This document shows positions 37,771-44,847 of a stretch of DNA of 64,000 nucleotides, in pieces. The translations under genes and the position numbers were made by a program. The stretch is from Sulfuriflexus mobilis (lineage in GTDB: Bacteria > Pseudomonadota > Gammaproteobacteria > AKS1): NCBI RefSeq assembly GCF_003967195.1, contig NZ_AP018725.1, forward strand, positions 620,001 through 684,000, written 5' to 3'. Numbering within the stretch: the stretch's first letter is position 1; each line of letters opens with the position of its first letter. The notes beneath the pieces were generated by a model. That model saw only the letters and a list, made by a program, of their open reading frames with translations, made no database searches and was not told the DNA's origin.

Positions 37771-38856
37771 ATGGCTGATAACCCCTACATTAAAAAACTC
37801 ATTCGTGACGAAGTACGCGCCCTCTCGGCGTATCACGTGCCGGACGCAAGCGGTTACATTAAACTCGATGCCATGGAAAATCCCTACCAGCTTCCCGCCG
37901 AACTCGTCGATGAATGGCTTGACGTGCTGCGTGAGGTCGAGCTGAATCGCTACCCGGACCCGGGGGCACGGCCTCTCAAGGCCCAACTGCGCAAGGCCAT
38001 GCAGATCCCGGCCGATATGGAGCTGCTGCTCGGTAACGGTTCGGACGAGATCATCCAGATGATCTGCATGGCGCTGGCCAAACCCGGTGCCACGGTGCTG
38101 GCCCCCGAGCCAGGTTTTGTCATGTACCGCATGATCGCGTTGTTCTGCAACATGGACTACATCGGTGTGCCATTACATACGGATTTCAGTCTTGATATGG
38201 ACGCCATGCGTGCCGCGATAGAAGAGCATCGTCCGGCCGTGACCTTCCTCGCCTGGCCGAACAACCCGACCGGTAATTTATTCTCCGAGACCGATGTGAT
38301 GGAGATCATCGAACACGCCCCCGGTCTGGTCGTGCTCGACGAAGCCTACACAAGTTTTGCCGGGCAGAGTTTTATGGCGCGGCTGGGCGACTACGACAAC
38401 CTCGTTGTTATGCGCACGGTCTCCAAGTCGGGCCTCGCCGGCCTGCGCCTGGGTTACCTCGCCGGTCCGGCGGCGTGGCTGAATGAATTCGACAAGGTAC
38501 GCCTGCCCTACAATATCAATATTCTTACCCAGGCCAGTGCCGAGTTTGTTCTAAGTCATACCGATGTGCTCGATGCCCAGGCCGCCAAGCTGCGCGCCGC
38601 ACGTGGTGAGTTGTTTACGGCTATGCAGGCCATCGACGGTATCGAGCCTTACCCGAGCGCCGCCAACTTCATCCTCTTCCGCACCCCGGCGGGGCAGGCC
38701 ACGGCCATCTTCGAATCACTGAAGGCACAAAACGTGCTGGTCAAGAACATGCAGCCGGTCGGCGGCATGCTGGCAGACTGCTTGCGCGTCACCGTCAGCA
38801 CTCCGCAGGAAAACACCGCCTTCCTCACCGCCCTCAGGGACAGCCTGGCCGGTTAG
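37771..38856 (+). CDS. hisC: histidinol-phosphate aminotransferase
   Basis: A 361-residue PLP enzyme. The PLP lysine lies in RTVSKSGLAGLRLGY, with LLGNGSDEIIQMI, AWPNNPTGNLF and VLDEAYTSF as the other family motifs. It transaminates imidazole-acetol phosphate. It is the last core gene before the cassette array, in the same orientation as all cassettes. Confidence 0.95.
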   Translation: MADNPYIKKLIRDEVRALSAYHVPDASGYIKLDAMENPYQLPAELVDEWLDVLREVELNRYPDPGARPLKAQLRKAMQIPADMELLLGNGSDEIIQMICMALAKPGATVLAPEPGFVMYRMIALFCNMDYIGVPLHTDFSLDMDAMRAAIEEHRPAVTFLAWPNNPTGNLFSETDVMEIIEHAPGLVVLDEAYTSFAGQSFMARLGDYDNLVVMRTVSKSGLAGLRLGYLAGPAAWLNEFDKVRLPYNINILTQASAEFVLSHTDVLDAQAAKLRAARGELFTAMQAIDGIEPYPSAANFILFRTPAGQATAIFESLKAQNVLVKNMQPVGGMLADCLRVTVSTPQENTAFLTALRDSLAG

Positions 38857-39000
38857 TTTGACCGCTATGGCCCGGCCAGGGATGGAAGGCCAATAGCCAG
38901 CCCCCTGCCCGTTGTGCTATACATAACCACATAATAATACCCGGCTAGTCAGAAATACGGGCAGTCACGACCCTGACCACCTTGCTTTTTGGCTCAAGAT

Positions 39001-39105
39001 TTTTAGTACTAAAAGGCCCGATAAAAAACATTAAGTCATTGATTATAGTAAAGTCTGTTTTTATCAGGGCCTAAAAGGCCTATTTGAAAGGGGCGTTTTA
39101 GGCCC
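39001..39105. other. overlapping inverted repeats at the proximal edge of the cassette array
   Basis: The 260-bp gap after hisC holds no gene. It contains a perfect palindrome TTTTAGTACTAAAA (39001-39014); arm A (39011-39029) pairs with arm B (39057-39076) with small bulges; arm B ends in GGGCCTAAAA (39067-39076), which also pairs perfectly with arm C TTTTAGGCCC (39096-39105). A:B and B:C stems are mutually exclusive, like an attenuator, but no T-run follows arm C. It may also be the remains of an integron attachment region. Confidence 0.5.
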
Positions 39106-39106
39106 T

Positions 39107-39372
39107 CTAATTATAGTTGGATAGACGTAAGAAAAATCGTATAGAAATATAAGTGAAACACCGATACAAGGGACGTTGAAAAAATGATAAAAAGTGAAGT
39201 GTACGACGCTGCAACACAAACTTGTTTGGTGTTGACACTGGCGAACACTTCACAAGAAGGATTCAACTAAGCCTATGTCGTGCTTCATTCCATTCCTATC
39301 GCTTAATAGCTACGCAATCCAACTACTCGCTAGACGCGACGCACTATCGTGCGCACGTCAGCTTAATTGTTA
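39107..39372 (+). repeat. 266-bp repeat, copy 1 (small cassette)
   Basis: Identical to 41289-41554 except at one base (A at 39125, G at 41307). Probable cassette limits are GTTGGAT (39116-39122) and the G of GTTATAA (39369). It carries a 28-codon frame and a 115-bp attC. The ten bases before GTTGGAT are also shared. Confidence 0.9.
39184..39270 (+). CDS. 28-residue peptide of the duplicated cassette (copy 1)
   Basis: A short frame (MIKSEVYDAATQTCLVLTL then ANTSQEGFN) with an AAGGGA site about ten bases upstream. Its TAA overlaps the attC start, as with many true cassette genes. It has no recognised family. It may be a real peptide, or the cassette may be essentially non-coding. Confidence 0.35.
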   Translation: MIKSEVYDAATQTCLVLTLANTSQEGFN

Positions 39373-39375
39373 TAA
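39261..39375 (+). other. attC site of duplicated cassette, copy 1
   Basis: R'' ATTCAAC (39261-39267) and R' GTTATAA (39369-39375) bound 115 bp. Inner segments pair imperfectly: CAACTAAGC with GCTTAATTG, and GTCGTGC with GCGCACG. The junction lies 9 bases before the next start codon. Confidence 0.75.
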
Positions 39376-39378
39376 GCC

Positions 39379-39807
39379 ATGACATACACAGTAAGTAAAA
39401 TTGAAGCAGCAGCAGATCAACTTGATTGGGCTATAAAGCTTTTTCTTGATCATAAAGCATATGTGCCGGCAATAACTCTTGCAGGTGCAGCTGAAGAAAT
39501 TGTAGGTGAAGCGGTTTCAAATGATGCAGCATTTCATAAGCTAAAAGAAATTCTTTCTGAAAAAACGGGCATAGAAGGAAAAGTCATTTCTCAAGAATAT
39601 CTTAATAAGACAAAAAACTGGCTAAAACATTGGAAATGTTTAAAAGATGATGAAACCATAGAAATAGAACTTGAAAAAGAAGCCATTCAGTACCTAGTAA
39701 GAGCAATGACAAATTTTGTTACTCATGATAATGCAGTTACTAGTGAAACACCGAGGTTTTATGAATGGCTAGTTGAGAACAAAAAGGAATTAATAAATGG
39801 CTTATAA
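39379..39807 (+). CDS. cassette protein, HEPN-like helical family of unknown function
   Basis: A 142-residue all-helical protein (AADQLDWAIKLFLDHKAYVPAITLAGAAEEIVGEA ... NWLKHWKC ... YLVRAMTNFVTH). The pattern of an N-terminal amphipathic helix, an Ala-rich helix and an N-W-x-K-H segment matches a widespread uncharacterised family of small helical proteins that resemble HEPN domains. The ATG lies 9 bases from the cassette junction with no Shine-Dalgarno of its own, and the stop codon is part of the attC. The codons are AT-rich, unlike the core genes. Confidence 0.75.
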   Translation: MTYTVSKIEAAADQLDWAIKLFLDHKAYVPAITLAGAAEEIVGEAVSNDAAFHKLKEILSEKTGIEGKVISQEYLNKTKNWLKHWKCLKDDETIEIELEKEAIQYLVRAMTNFVTHDNAVTSETPRFYEWLVENKKELINGL

Positions 39808-39879
39808 CAAGGCACTCCAGTTGACCACCAAAAGCGGCGCTTTGCTTGCTTTTGGGTCAACTGAGCTTAATCGTTAGCC
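39802..39879 (+). other. attC site
   Basis: Begins TTATAAC (39802-39808) and ends GTTAGCC (39873-39879), 78 bp. AGTTGACC pairs with GGGTCAACT inside. The left end GGCTTATAAC complements the start of its own cassette (39369-39378). Confidence 0.9.
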
Positions 39880-39899
39880 ATAATAATTAAGGAGAGAAC

Positions 39900-40793
39900 G
39901 TGGCAATTGAATCACCACTATTTCAAAGCGCAATGGAGTTGCTTGGGCACTCTTTTTCGCACTTCAATGGTTCGAAAGAGCTAGATAGGAAGCTGGTAAT
40001 ACTACATCTCGCTAATTCGATAGAACTCATTCTTAAGGACTTGGTATTAGATGCGGGGGAGTCTATTTACAAAGGGCCAAAAGAAACGATAACCATTCAT
40101 GGCTGCATTAAGTCATTGGAAGATAAAGATATAAAAATACCTTTCTTGAATAAAATAGAATTATTAATTGATGAAAGAAATGCCCTGCAACATAGGTTTG
40201 GCTCACCGAATGAATTAACTGCAATATTCTATATGAATATATCGCAAGAATTTTTTAGGGAAATCCTCAAAGAGCACTATGACCTAGAATATGAAGAAGT
40301 TATTACTCAATTTGCTGAAGAAAAAGAATTATTAGCATTTCGCATGAGAGAACCCAGCGATGATGCAGAGTTAGAGAATCTTAAAAAGCTATCAAAAGTA
40401 CACCCTTTAGGAGCATTGCTTTCAGCAATGACCTACTTAGAAAAGAACATACTCGACTTTTCAGAGAAAGCCGGGCTAGGTGAGGATTTCAGAAGAAGGC
40501 CATACTGGCATATGATTTCTCATCGTTTTCTAGAGAGATTCGATGTTATAACCCCAGATGAACTTAGGGAAAAAATGGATGATACTAGGCGCTTGCGCAA
40601 TATGGCAGCCCACGGAAGAAAAGAGCCAACTAGAGATGAAGTTGCAAGGGCAATAAGCTCCATTGAAGAATTTGAGAAATTTCTTAGCACTATAGATATG
40701 AGTGCAGTAGAGAAAAAAGTAAAAGCTTACTTAGAAGAACGTGAAGAAGAACGCAACCAGAGAACACTCGAACTAGAGAAAGAAATTGGCTAA
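39900..40793 (+). CDS. cassette protein with two HEPN-type Rx4H motifs
   Basis: A 297-residue mainly helical protein. Two segments carry the R-x4-H signature of HEPN ribonucleases: RNALQH (Arg93-His98) in the first half and RNMAAH (Arg233-His238) in the second, each after a long helix, suggesting tandem HEPN-like domains. The C-terminus is a charged coiled coil. Such proteins are common in toxins and abortive-infection systems, but no activity is shown here. It starts with GTG after an ideal AAGGAGAG site, and its stop lies in the attC. Confidence 0.8.
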   Translation: MAIESPLFQSAMELLGHSFSHFNGSKELDRKLVILHLANSIELILKDLVLDAGESIYKGPKETITIHGCIKSLEDKDIKIPFLNKIELLIDERNALQHRFGSPNELTAIFYMNISQEFFREILKEHYDLEYEEVITQFAEEKELLAFRMREPSDDAELENLKKLSKVHPLGALLSAMTYLEKNILDFSEKAGLGEDFRRRPYWHMISHRFLERFDVITPDELREKMDDTRRLRNMAAHGRKEPTRDEVARAISSIEEFEKFLSTIDMSAVEKKVKAYLEEREEERNQRTLELEKEIG

Positions 40794-40874
40794 CAATAGG
40801 GTCAAGTTGACTGCCAAAAGCGGCGCTCCTTTCGTCGCTATGCTTTTGTCAGCAACTTACCCAAAACGTTAGGT
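40788..40874 (+). other. attC site
   Basis: Begins GGCTAAC (40788-40794) and ends GTTAGGT (40868-40874), 87 bp. AAGTTG pairs with CAACTT, and GGGT with ACCC. GGCTAAC is the exact complement of its cassette start GTTAGCC at 39873. Confidence 0.92.
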
Positions 40875-40895
40875 GTCAGAATAAAAGGAGCACCA

Positions 40896-41282
40896 ATGGA
40901 CGAAGAAATAATTATTGGTTTTTCTGTGTCGCTAATAGGTGGCGGTATAGGTGCATGGTTGTTTCTGAAATTACTGCGCAAATGGATGCGCTTAACAAAA
41001 GAAGCTGAAGAAAATAGTGGTTCACGCGCAGTTCCATCATGGATTACTGGTGTAATTGAACGTTTTTTCTTTACCTTATTAGTGCACTTTCAGTTGCCTG
41101 GTGTGCCAGCTGCTATGCTGATTTGGCTCACTCTAAAAATGGTAACAAATTGGAATAGCCCTTTAAGAAAAGAAGCTGATAAAAATCACACACGGCTAGC
41201 TTTCTCGGCACTATTAGCTGGACTTATTTCATTAGGGTTTGCGGTTTATGGTGGTCTAATCTCACGTGGAGATATTCTCTAA
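40896..41282 (+). CDS. cassette-encoded small membrane protein
   Basis: A 128-residue protein with predicted membrane helices at about 6-25, 53-72 and 101-122 and charged loops between. No family is recognised. A strong AAAGGAG site precedes the ATG. Its own attC is reduced to a few bases because the second copy of the small cassette follows at once. Confidence 0.8.
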   Translation: MDEEIIIGFSVSLIGGGIGAWLFLKLLRKWMRLTKEAEENSGSRAVPSWITGVIERFFFTLLVHFQLPGVPAAMLIWLTLKMVTNWNSPLRKEADKNHTRLAFSALLAGLISLGFAVYGGLISRGDIL

Positions 41283-41283
41283 T

Positions 41284-41298
41284 GACACCTAATTATAG
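41284..41298 (+). other. truncated attC of the membrane-protein cassette
   Basis: GACACCTAAT (41284-41293) is nine-tenths complementary to the start of this cassette (GTTAGGTGTC at 40868-40877), so it is the left arm of its attC. GTTGGAT of the next unit begins only five bases later, so the rest of the site is missing. Confidence 0.65.
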
Positions 41299-41554
41299 TT
41301 GGATAGGCGTAAGAAAAATCGTATAGAAATATAAGTGAAACACCGATACAAGGGACGTTGAAAAAATGATAAAAAGTGAAGTGTACGACGCTGCAACACA
41401 AACTTGTTTGGTGTTGACACTGGCGAACACTTCACAAGAAGGATTCAACTAAGCCTATGTCGTGCTTCATTCCATTCCTATCGCTTAATAGCTACGCAAT
41501 CCAACTACTCGCTAGACGCGACGCACTATCGTGCGCACGTCAGCTTAATTGTTA
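41289..41554 (+). repeat. 266-bp repeat, copy 2 (small cassette)
   Basis: Second copy of 39107-39372, with 265 of 266 bases identical and the same orientation, 2182 bp downstream. Probable cassette limits are 41298 (GTTGGAT) and 41551 (G of GTTAGCC). Confidence 0.9.
41366..41452 (+). CDS. 28-residue peptide of the duplicated cassette (copy 2)
   Basis: Identical in sequence to the frame at 39184-39270, with the same upstream AAGGGA and the same overlap of stop codon and attC. Its reality as a protein is uncertain. Confidence 0.35.
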   Translation: MIKSEVYDAATQTCLVLTLANTSQEGFN

Positions 41555-41557
41555 GCC
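41443..41557 (+). other. attC site of duplicated cassette, copy 2
   Basis: R'' ATTCAAC (41443-41449), R' GTTAGCC (41551-41557), 115 bp, the same site as at 39261-39375 except for the bases after GTTA, which belong to the next cassette. Confidence 0.8.
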
Positions 41558-41576
41558 GGAAAAAGAGGATTTATAG

Positions 41577-41996
41577 ATGATCGAACCAATAAGCTCATTT
41601 CCAGTATTCACCGTTAAGGATCTCAATGCTGCGAAATCATTCTATACAGAGAACCTTGGCTTTGATGTTGTTTTTTCGGGTGATTGGTACACTCACCTGG
41701 TTTCGAAGTCGGGTGTTCAGATTGGTTTTCTATTGCCAGATCAACCCACTCAACCACCAATATTTCAAAAACCATATATTGGTGAAGGCGTCATTTTCAG
41801 CTTGGAAGTAGAAGACGCAGATTCCGCTTTCGAAGTAGCCAAATCGAAATCCCTTGATATCGTTCTTGAGTTACGGTCCGAAGACTGGGGTCAGCGGCAC
41901 TTCTGCATCCAGGATCCAAACGGGATTTATTTGGACATTGTTCAGTCTTTTGAGCCAACCGAAGAATATCAAAATGATTATAGCTCGGAACAATAA
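41577..41996 (+). CDS. VOC-family (glyoxalase/bleomycin-resistance fold) cassette protein
   Basis: A 139-residue single-module pair of beta-alpha-beta-beta-beta motifs: FPVFTVKDLNAAKSFYTENLGFDVVFSGDWY in the first half and WGQRHFCIQDPNGIYLDIVQ in the second, the VOC superfamily pattern. The HFCIQDPNG and terminal Asp/Glu positions could hold a metal. The substrate is unknown; members include drug-binding resistance proteins and isomerases. An AGAGGA site precedes the ATG. Confidence 0.85.
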   Translation: MIEPISSFPVFTVKDLNAAKSFYTENLGFDVVFSGDWYTHLVSKSGVQIGFLLPDQPTQPPIFQKPYIGEGVIFSLEVEDADSAFEVAKSKSLDIVLELRSEDWGQRHFCIQDPNGIYLDIVQSFEPTEEYQNDYSSEQ

Positions 41997-42017
41997 CCTA
42001 AGCTCAAAGCACAGGTC

Positions 42018-42080
42018 GGCTAACAAGGCGGTTAAGAACGACGCGCATAAAGCGCCGCGCGTCTTACCTTAACGTTAGAA
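42018..42080 (+). other. attC site
   Basis: Begins GGCTAAC (42018-42024), ends GTTAGAA (42074-42080), 63 bp. GACGCGC pairs with GCGCGTC, and GGTTAAG with CTTACC-type bases. It starts 21 bases after the VOC gene stop. Confidence 0.92.
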
Positions 42081-42087
42081 GGCAAAA

Positions 42088-42732
42088 ATGCCAAAGCAGA
42101 AATCATCAAAAATATTCCTCAAGAACGGCGATAGCCAAAAGGTTTTCATGTGGACTATCGTAGGATCTGATGGGTCTGTGATGATGGGATTTCCTTGGGA
42201 GACGAATGAAGATCTAGCTTTAGTGATGGATGAAGAGCTAGGGGATTTAAAACGTGAAGATGTAGTATCACAAGGCTATACAGGAAGGTCTAAGATAAGT
42301 TTTCATAAATCAGGTCATTTCAAACTTAATAGCAGAATGGGAAAAACCGAAGAGGCGATAGACAGAATCACCATTAAAGGCCCGAGTTTTGATGAGATTA
42401 CAACACCAGCCAGATTAGCAGAGCTTTTGTTACCCGAGTCGATACCAGACAGCAACTATGAACCGACCGAACGAGATATAGTTATTGATGTAACTAATGC
42501 AGAGAGTTTACCCACACGATGTACTATTTCCTGTATCAGGAATGAAGAGTTTATGGAAATTAACTTTGACAAAAGTAGAGTTGTCGATACTTCTATTTGG
42601 GAAGCTTCTCATGCATTAGAAAATGACACCCACACTTGGATGTGGACATTTAGGAAGTCAAAAGATGACACAAGATATGCAGATAAAATATATGTGACAC
42701 TTCTAGGTAGCCCCAAATGGGGGATTGAATAG
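42088..42732 (+). CDS. cassette protein of unknown function
   Basis: A 214-residue soluble protein with alternating strands, many Asp/Glu and Trp residues (FMWTIVGSDGSVMMGFPWETNED; HTWMWTFRKSKDDTRYADKIYVTLLG). I see no signal peptide, membrane segment or known motif. The ATG lies 13 bases from the cassette junction with no strong ribosome site. It is AT-rich like its neighbours. Confidence 0.75.
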   Translation: MPKQKSSKIFLKNGDSQKVFMWTIVGSDGSVMMGFPWETNEDLALVMDEELGDLKREDVVSQGYTGRSKISFHKSGHFKLNSRMGKTEEAIDRITIKGPSFDEITTPARLAELLLPESIPDSNYEPTERDIVIDVTNAESLPTRCTISCIRNEEFMEINFDKSRVVDTSIWEASHALENDTHTWMWTFRKSKDDTRYADKIYVTLLGSPKWGIE

Positions 42733-42738
42733 TATGCC

Positions 42739-42819
42739 TTCTAACAAATGGGTCAAGTTCGCTCCCGTTGGTCGCTGGGACCGCCAAAAAGCGGCGGCCC
42801 CTTACCCAAAACGTTAGGC
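42739..42819 (+). other. attC site
   Basis: Begins TTCTAAC (42739-42745), ends GTTAGGC (42813-42819), 81 bp. GCCTTCTAAC complements its cassette start GTTAGAAGGC at 42074-42083 over ten bases. GGGTC/GGGAC and CCGCC/GGCGG segments form the inner stem. Confidence 0.92.
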
Positions 42820-43557
42820 ATGAAAATAATCATTATGAAGAAGGATAGGCCGAAAAAATTTAATAGAGATGTAAGCAAACACCCAGCACTAAGGCGTAAG
42901 TGGAGGTTGTGGTTAAAGCATTTGAAATCGAACCTCACAGAGTTATTGGGAGATAGGGAGATATTCTGGGGATTACAAGATATCGCTAAAGAAAACCCAG
43001 ACATATTAACACCAGGGGCGTTATTTGATTGGATGTGTAGTAACTATACAACTTCTGTAGCAGTGGGTGCGCGTAGGTTTACAGATCAAAGCAAGAACTC
43101 ACACTCACTATGGGTGATGTTGTACCAAATACTGGAAAACCCAGGTGTTATAAATAGAAGAGCACATATATCTCTTTATACTAAAGTGACGCGCGAGATG
43201 GATATGGGGAATCTAACATTTAACTCTGTAGTTGGTAAAGGAAAAGACTATTTAAGTCAACAACAGGTACGCTCAGACTTAAGAAAATTAGAAGTTGCTA
43301 ATGAAAGAATAAAAAGATTTGTTAATAAGAGAATTGCACATTTCACTAATAAAGGTTCGATAAGAAAATTACCAACATTTCATGAATTAGATAACGCCTT
43401 AACCACAATTGATGAATTACTATGCAAATATAACTTGCTGCTAAATGCTGAAGGAACAACTTCTATGGAAGCAACAAGACAATATGACTGGACTGAAGTG
43501 CTTAATAAGGCTTGGATTAAGACGCAAGATGGGTTGCGCCATAACAAACATGCCTAA
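42820..43557 (+). CDS. cassette protein with AbiU2-like HEPN segment
   Basis: A 245-residue helical protein. The segment LEVANERIKRFVNKRIAHFTNKG (residues 158 on; Arg171 and His174) followed by a helix with TIDELLCKYNLLL resembles the AEPN/HEPN domain of AbiU2-type abortive-infection proteins and fixes the likely family. Residues RKWRLWLKHL near the start are basic. The ATG at 42820 directly follows the core site with no Shine-Dalgarno; an ATG at 42835 is an alternative. The stop lies in the attC. Confidence 0.7.
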   Translation: MKIIIMKKDRPKKFNRDVSKHPALRRKWRLWLKHLKSNLTELLGDREIFWGLQDIAKENPDILTPGALFDWMCSNYTTSVAVGARRFTDQSKNSHSLWVMLYQILENPGVINRRAHISLYTKVTREMDMGNLTFNSVVGKGKDYLSQQQVRSDLRKLEVANERIKRFVNKRIAHFTNKGSIRKLPTFHELDNALTTIDELLCKYNLLLNAEGTTSMEATRQYDWTEVLNKAWIKTQDGLRHNKHA

Positions 43558-43659
43558 CAAGCGCAGTCAAATCGGTCACACTTCCGCGTCGCGCCTTTTT
43601 TGCTTAAATAGCACAAAAGGCACTACACTCCAGTGTGCCACATATTGCGGACGTTAGTT
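43552..43659 (+). other. attC site
   Basis: Begins GCCTAAC (43552-43558), ends GTTAGTT (43653-43659), 108 bp. ATGCCTAAC exactly complements its cassette start GTTAGGCAT at 42813. Confidence 0.88.
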
Positions 43660-43672
43660 GCAAAAGGAAGAG

Positions 43673-44089
43673 ATGGGCATCGAGTATAAAATCAACGCTC
43701 CTATATCAACGGATCAATTCATAGAATTGCTTCGTGACTCTACACTTGGTGAGCGCAGGCCGATTGAGGACCGAAATTGCATGGAAGGAATGGTAAAGAA
43801 TAGCAATCTGATGGTTACAGCCTGGAATGATGGCTCATTAGTTGGTATTGCACGTTCTATGACAGACTTTCATTATGCCTGTTACCTTTCCGACCTTGCG
43901 GTTCATAAGAAATATCAAAAGAACGGTATTGGAAAGAAACTGCAAGCCTTAACACAAGAGCAATTGGGGCCTAAATGCAAATTAATTCTGGTTGCTGCGC
44001 CCGCTGTAAACTCGTACTACGAGCATATAGGGTTTACAAACAATCAAAGGTGTTGGGTGCTTGATCGTGAGCAAAGTATCAGCAGTTAA
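43673..44089 (+). CDS. GNAT-family N-acetyltransferase (cassette)
   Basis: A 138-residue acetyltransferase. LSDLAVHKKYQKNGIGKKLQ (residues 72-91) is GNAT motif A with the Q-x-x-G-I-G acetyl-CoA loop, and a following strand ILVAAPAVNSYYEHIGF gives motif B. The substrate is unknown; integron GNATs range from drug to amine acetylases. The start at 43673 follows an AAAGGAAGAG site. Confidence 0.88.
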   Translation: MGIEYKINAPISTDQFIELLRDSTLGERRPIEDRNCMEGMVKNSNLMVTAWNDGSLVGIARSMTDFHYACYLSDLAVHKKYQKNGIGKKLQALTQEQLGPKCKLILVAAPAVNSYYEHIGFTNNQRCWVLDREQSISS

Positions 44090-44143
44090 CAAGGCGCCCC
44101 AGCCGACGTCAGAAAACGGCGCGACTGAGCTTGGCCGCTAGAT
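44084..44143 (+). other. degenerate attC site
   Basis: AGTTAAC (44084-44090) to GCTAGAT (44137-44143), 60 bp. The R' core has C in place of the usual T (GCT rather than GTT), and R'' does not fully complement its cassette start, so recombination at this site may be impaired. Confidence 0.7.
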
Positions 44144-44150
44144 TTCAATT

Positions 44151-44777
44151 ATGCCCAGTCAGGAAATTAACGAATACTATGATGCGACGGAATCTCGAGA
44201 GATTCGTTCTGATTTGACTTTTGCGGTTAATATTGTGGGCGATCCTAAGATCGCTATAGATTGTGGTTGCGGAGCTGGCGCTGACATAGAGTACTTATTG
44301 GCATCGGGTTTTAAAGTGTACGGCTTTGATATAGAGGAAGAATCTATATCAAGATGTAAGAAACGCTTTAAGAATAACAGTGATGTCATTCTCTCAAAAG
44401 CCGGGTTTAGTTCGTATAACTATCCGCGGGCATCACTGGTAGTCGCCGACGCAAGTCTCTTCTTTTGCCCAAAGACGGAGTTTGACACTGTTTGGCGCAA
44501 TATATCTGAGTGCCTTTACCCCAATGGGATTTTCTGTGGTTCCTTTTTAGGAGCTGAAGATACTATGGCTGGGCCAATATATGATAAGAGTGCTTATTGG
44601 CCTGAAATATCAGTTTTTGATGAGAAAGAAGTGAGAGCTATTTTTAAAGGCTATGAAATTTGTCATTTTACTGAGCATAAAACATCTGGAAAGACCCCAC
44701 AGGGAATTCCGCATGACTGGCATATCTATTCGGTCGTTGCAAAGAAATCTGACAATTCAAGCAAGAAGGGTGCGTAA
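44151..44777 (+). CDS. class I SAM methyltransferase (cassette)
   Basis: A 208-residue methyltransferase. Motif I AIDCGCGAGADIEYLL (residues 35-50) binds SAM, followed by FDIEEESI (motif II acid) and SLVVADASLFFCP (motif IV). The substrate is unknown, possibly a small molecule as in tellurite-resistance TehB-like proteins. No clear ribosome site precedes the ATG. AT-rich codons match the rest of the array. Confidence 0.8.
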   Translation: MPSQEINEYYDATESREIRSDLTFAVNIVGDPKIAIDCGCGAGADIEYLLASGFKVYGFDIEEESISRCKKRFKNNSDVILSKAGFSSYNYPRASLVVADASLFFCPKTEFDTVWRNISECLYPNGIFCGSFLGAEDTMAGPIYDKSAYWPEISVFDEKEVRAIFKGYEICHFTEHKTSGKTPQGIPHDWHIYSVVAKKSDNSSKKGA

Positions 44778-44828
44778 AAGTGTCCACAAAAATGGTTCTA
44801 GTTCACCCTCTTTTTCAAATCGTTAGGC
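44778..44828 (+). other. remnant attC (right half only)
   Basis: GTTAGGC (44822-44828) is a normal R' core, but no matching RYYYAAC is seen in the 44 bases after the methyltransferase stop. The left part of the site is lost or diverged. Confidence 0.55.
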
Positions 44829-44847
44829 CAGGCAACGCAAAGCATAT

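Noticed and set aside
38857-39115. A hidden integrase gene or fragment before the array
   Set aside because: All six frames in this interval are short and broken, and none shows tyrosine-recombinase motifs.
39107-41554. The 266-bp repeat as an insertion sequence or MITE
   Set aside because: It has no terminal inverted repeats or target duplication, and its right end coincides with the attC cleavage point.
39261-44143. Regularly spaced attC sites as a CRISPR array
   Set aside because: The sites differ in length and sequence, are spaced by whole genes, and no cas genes are present.
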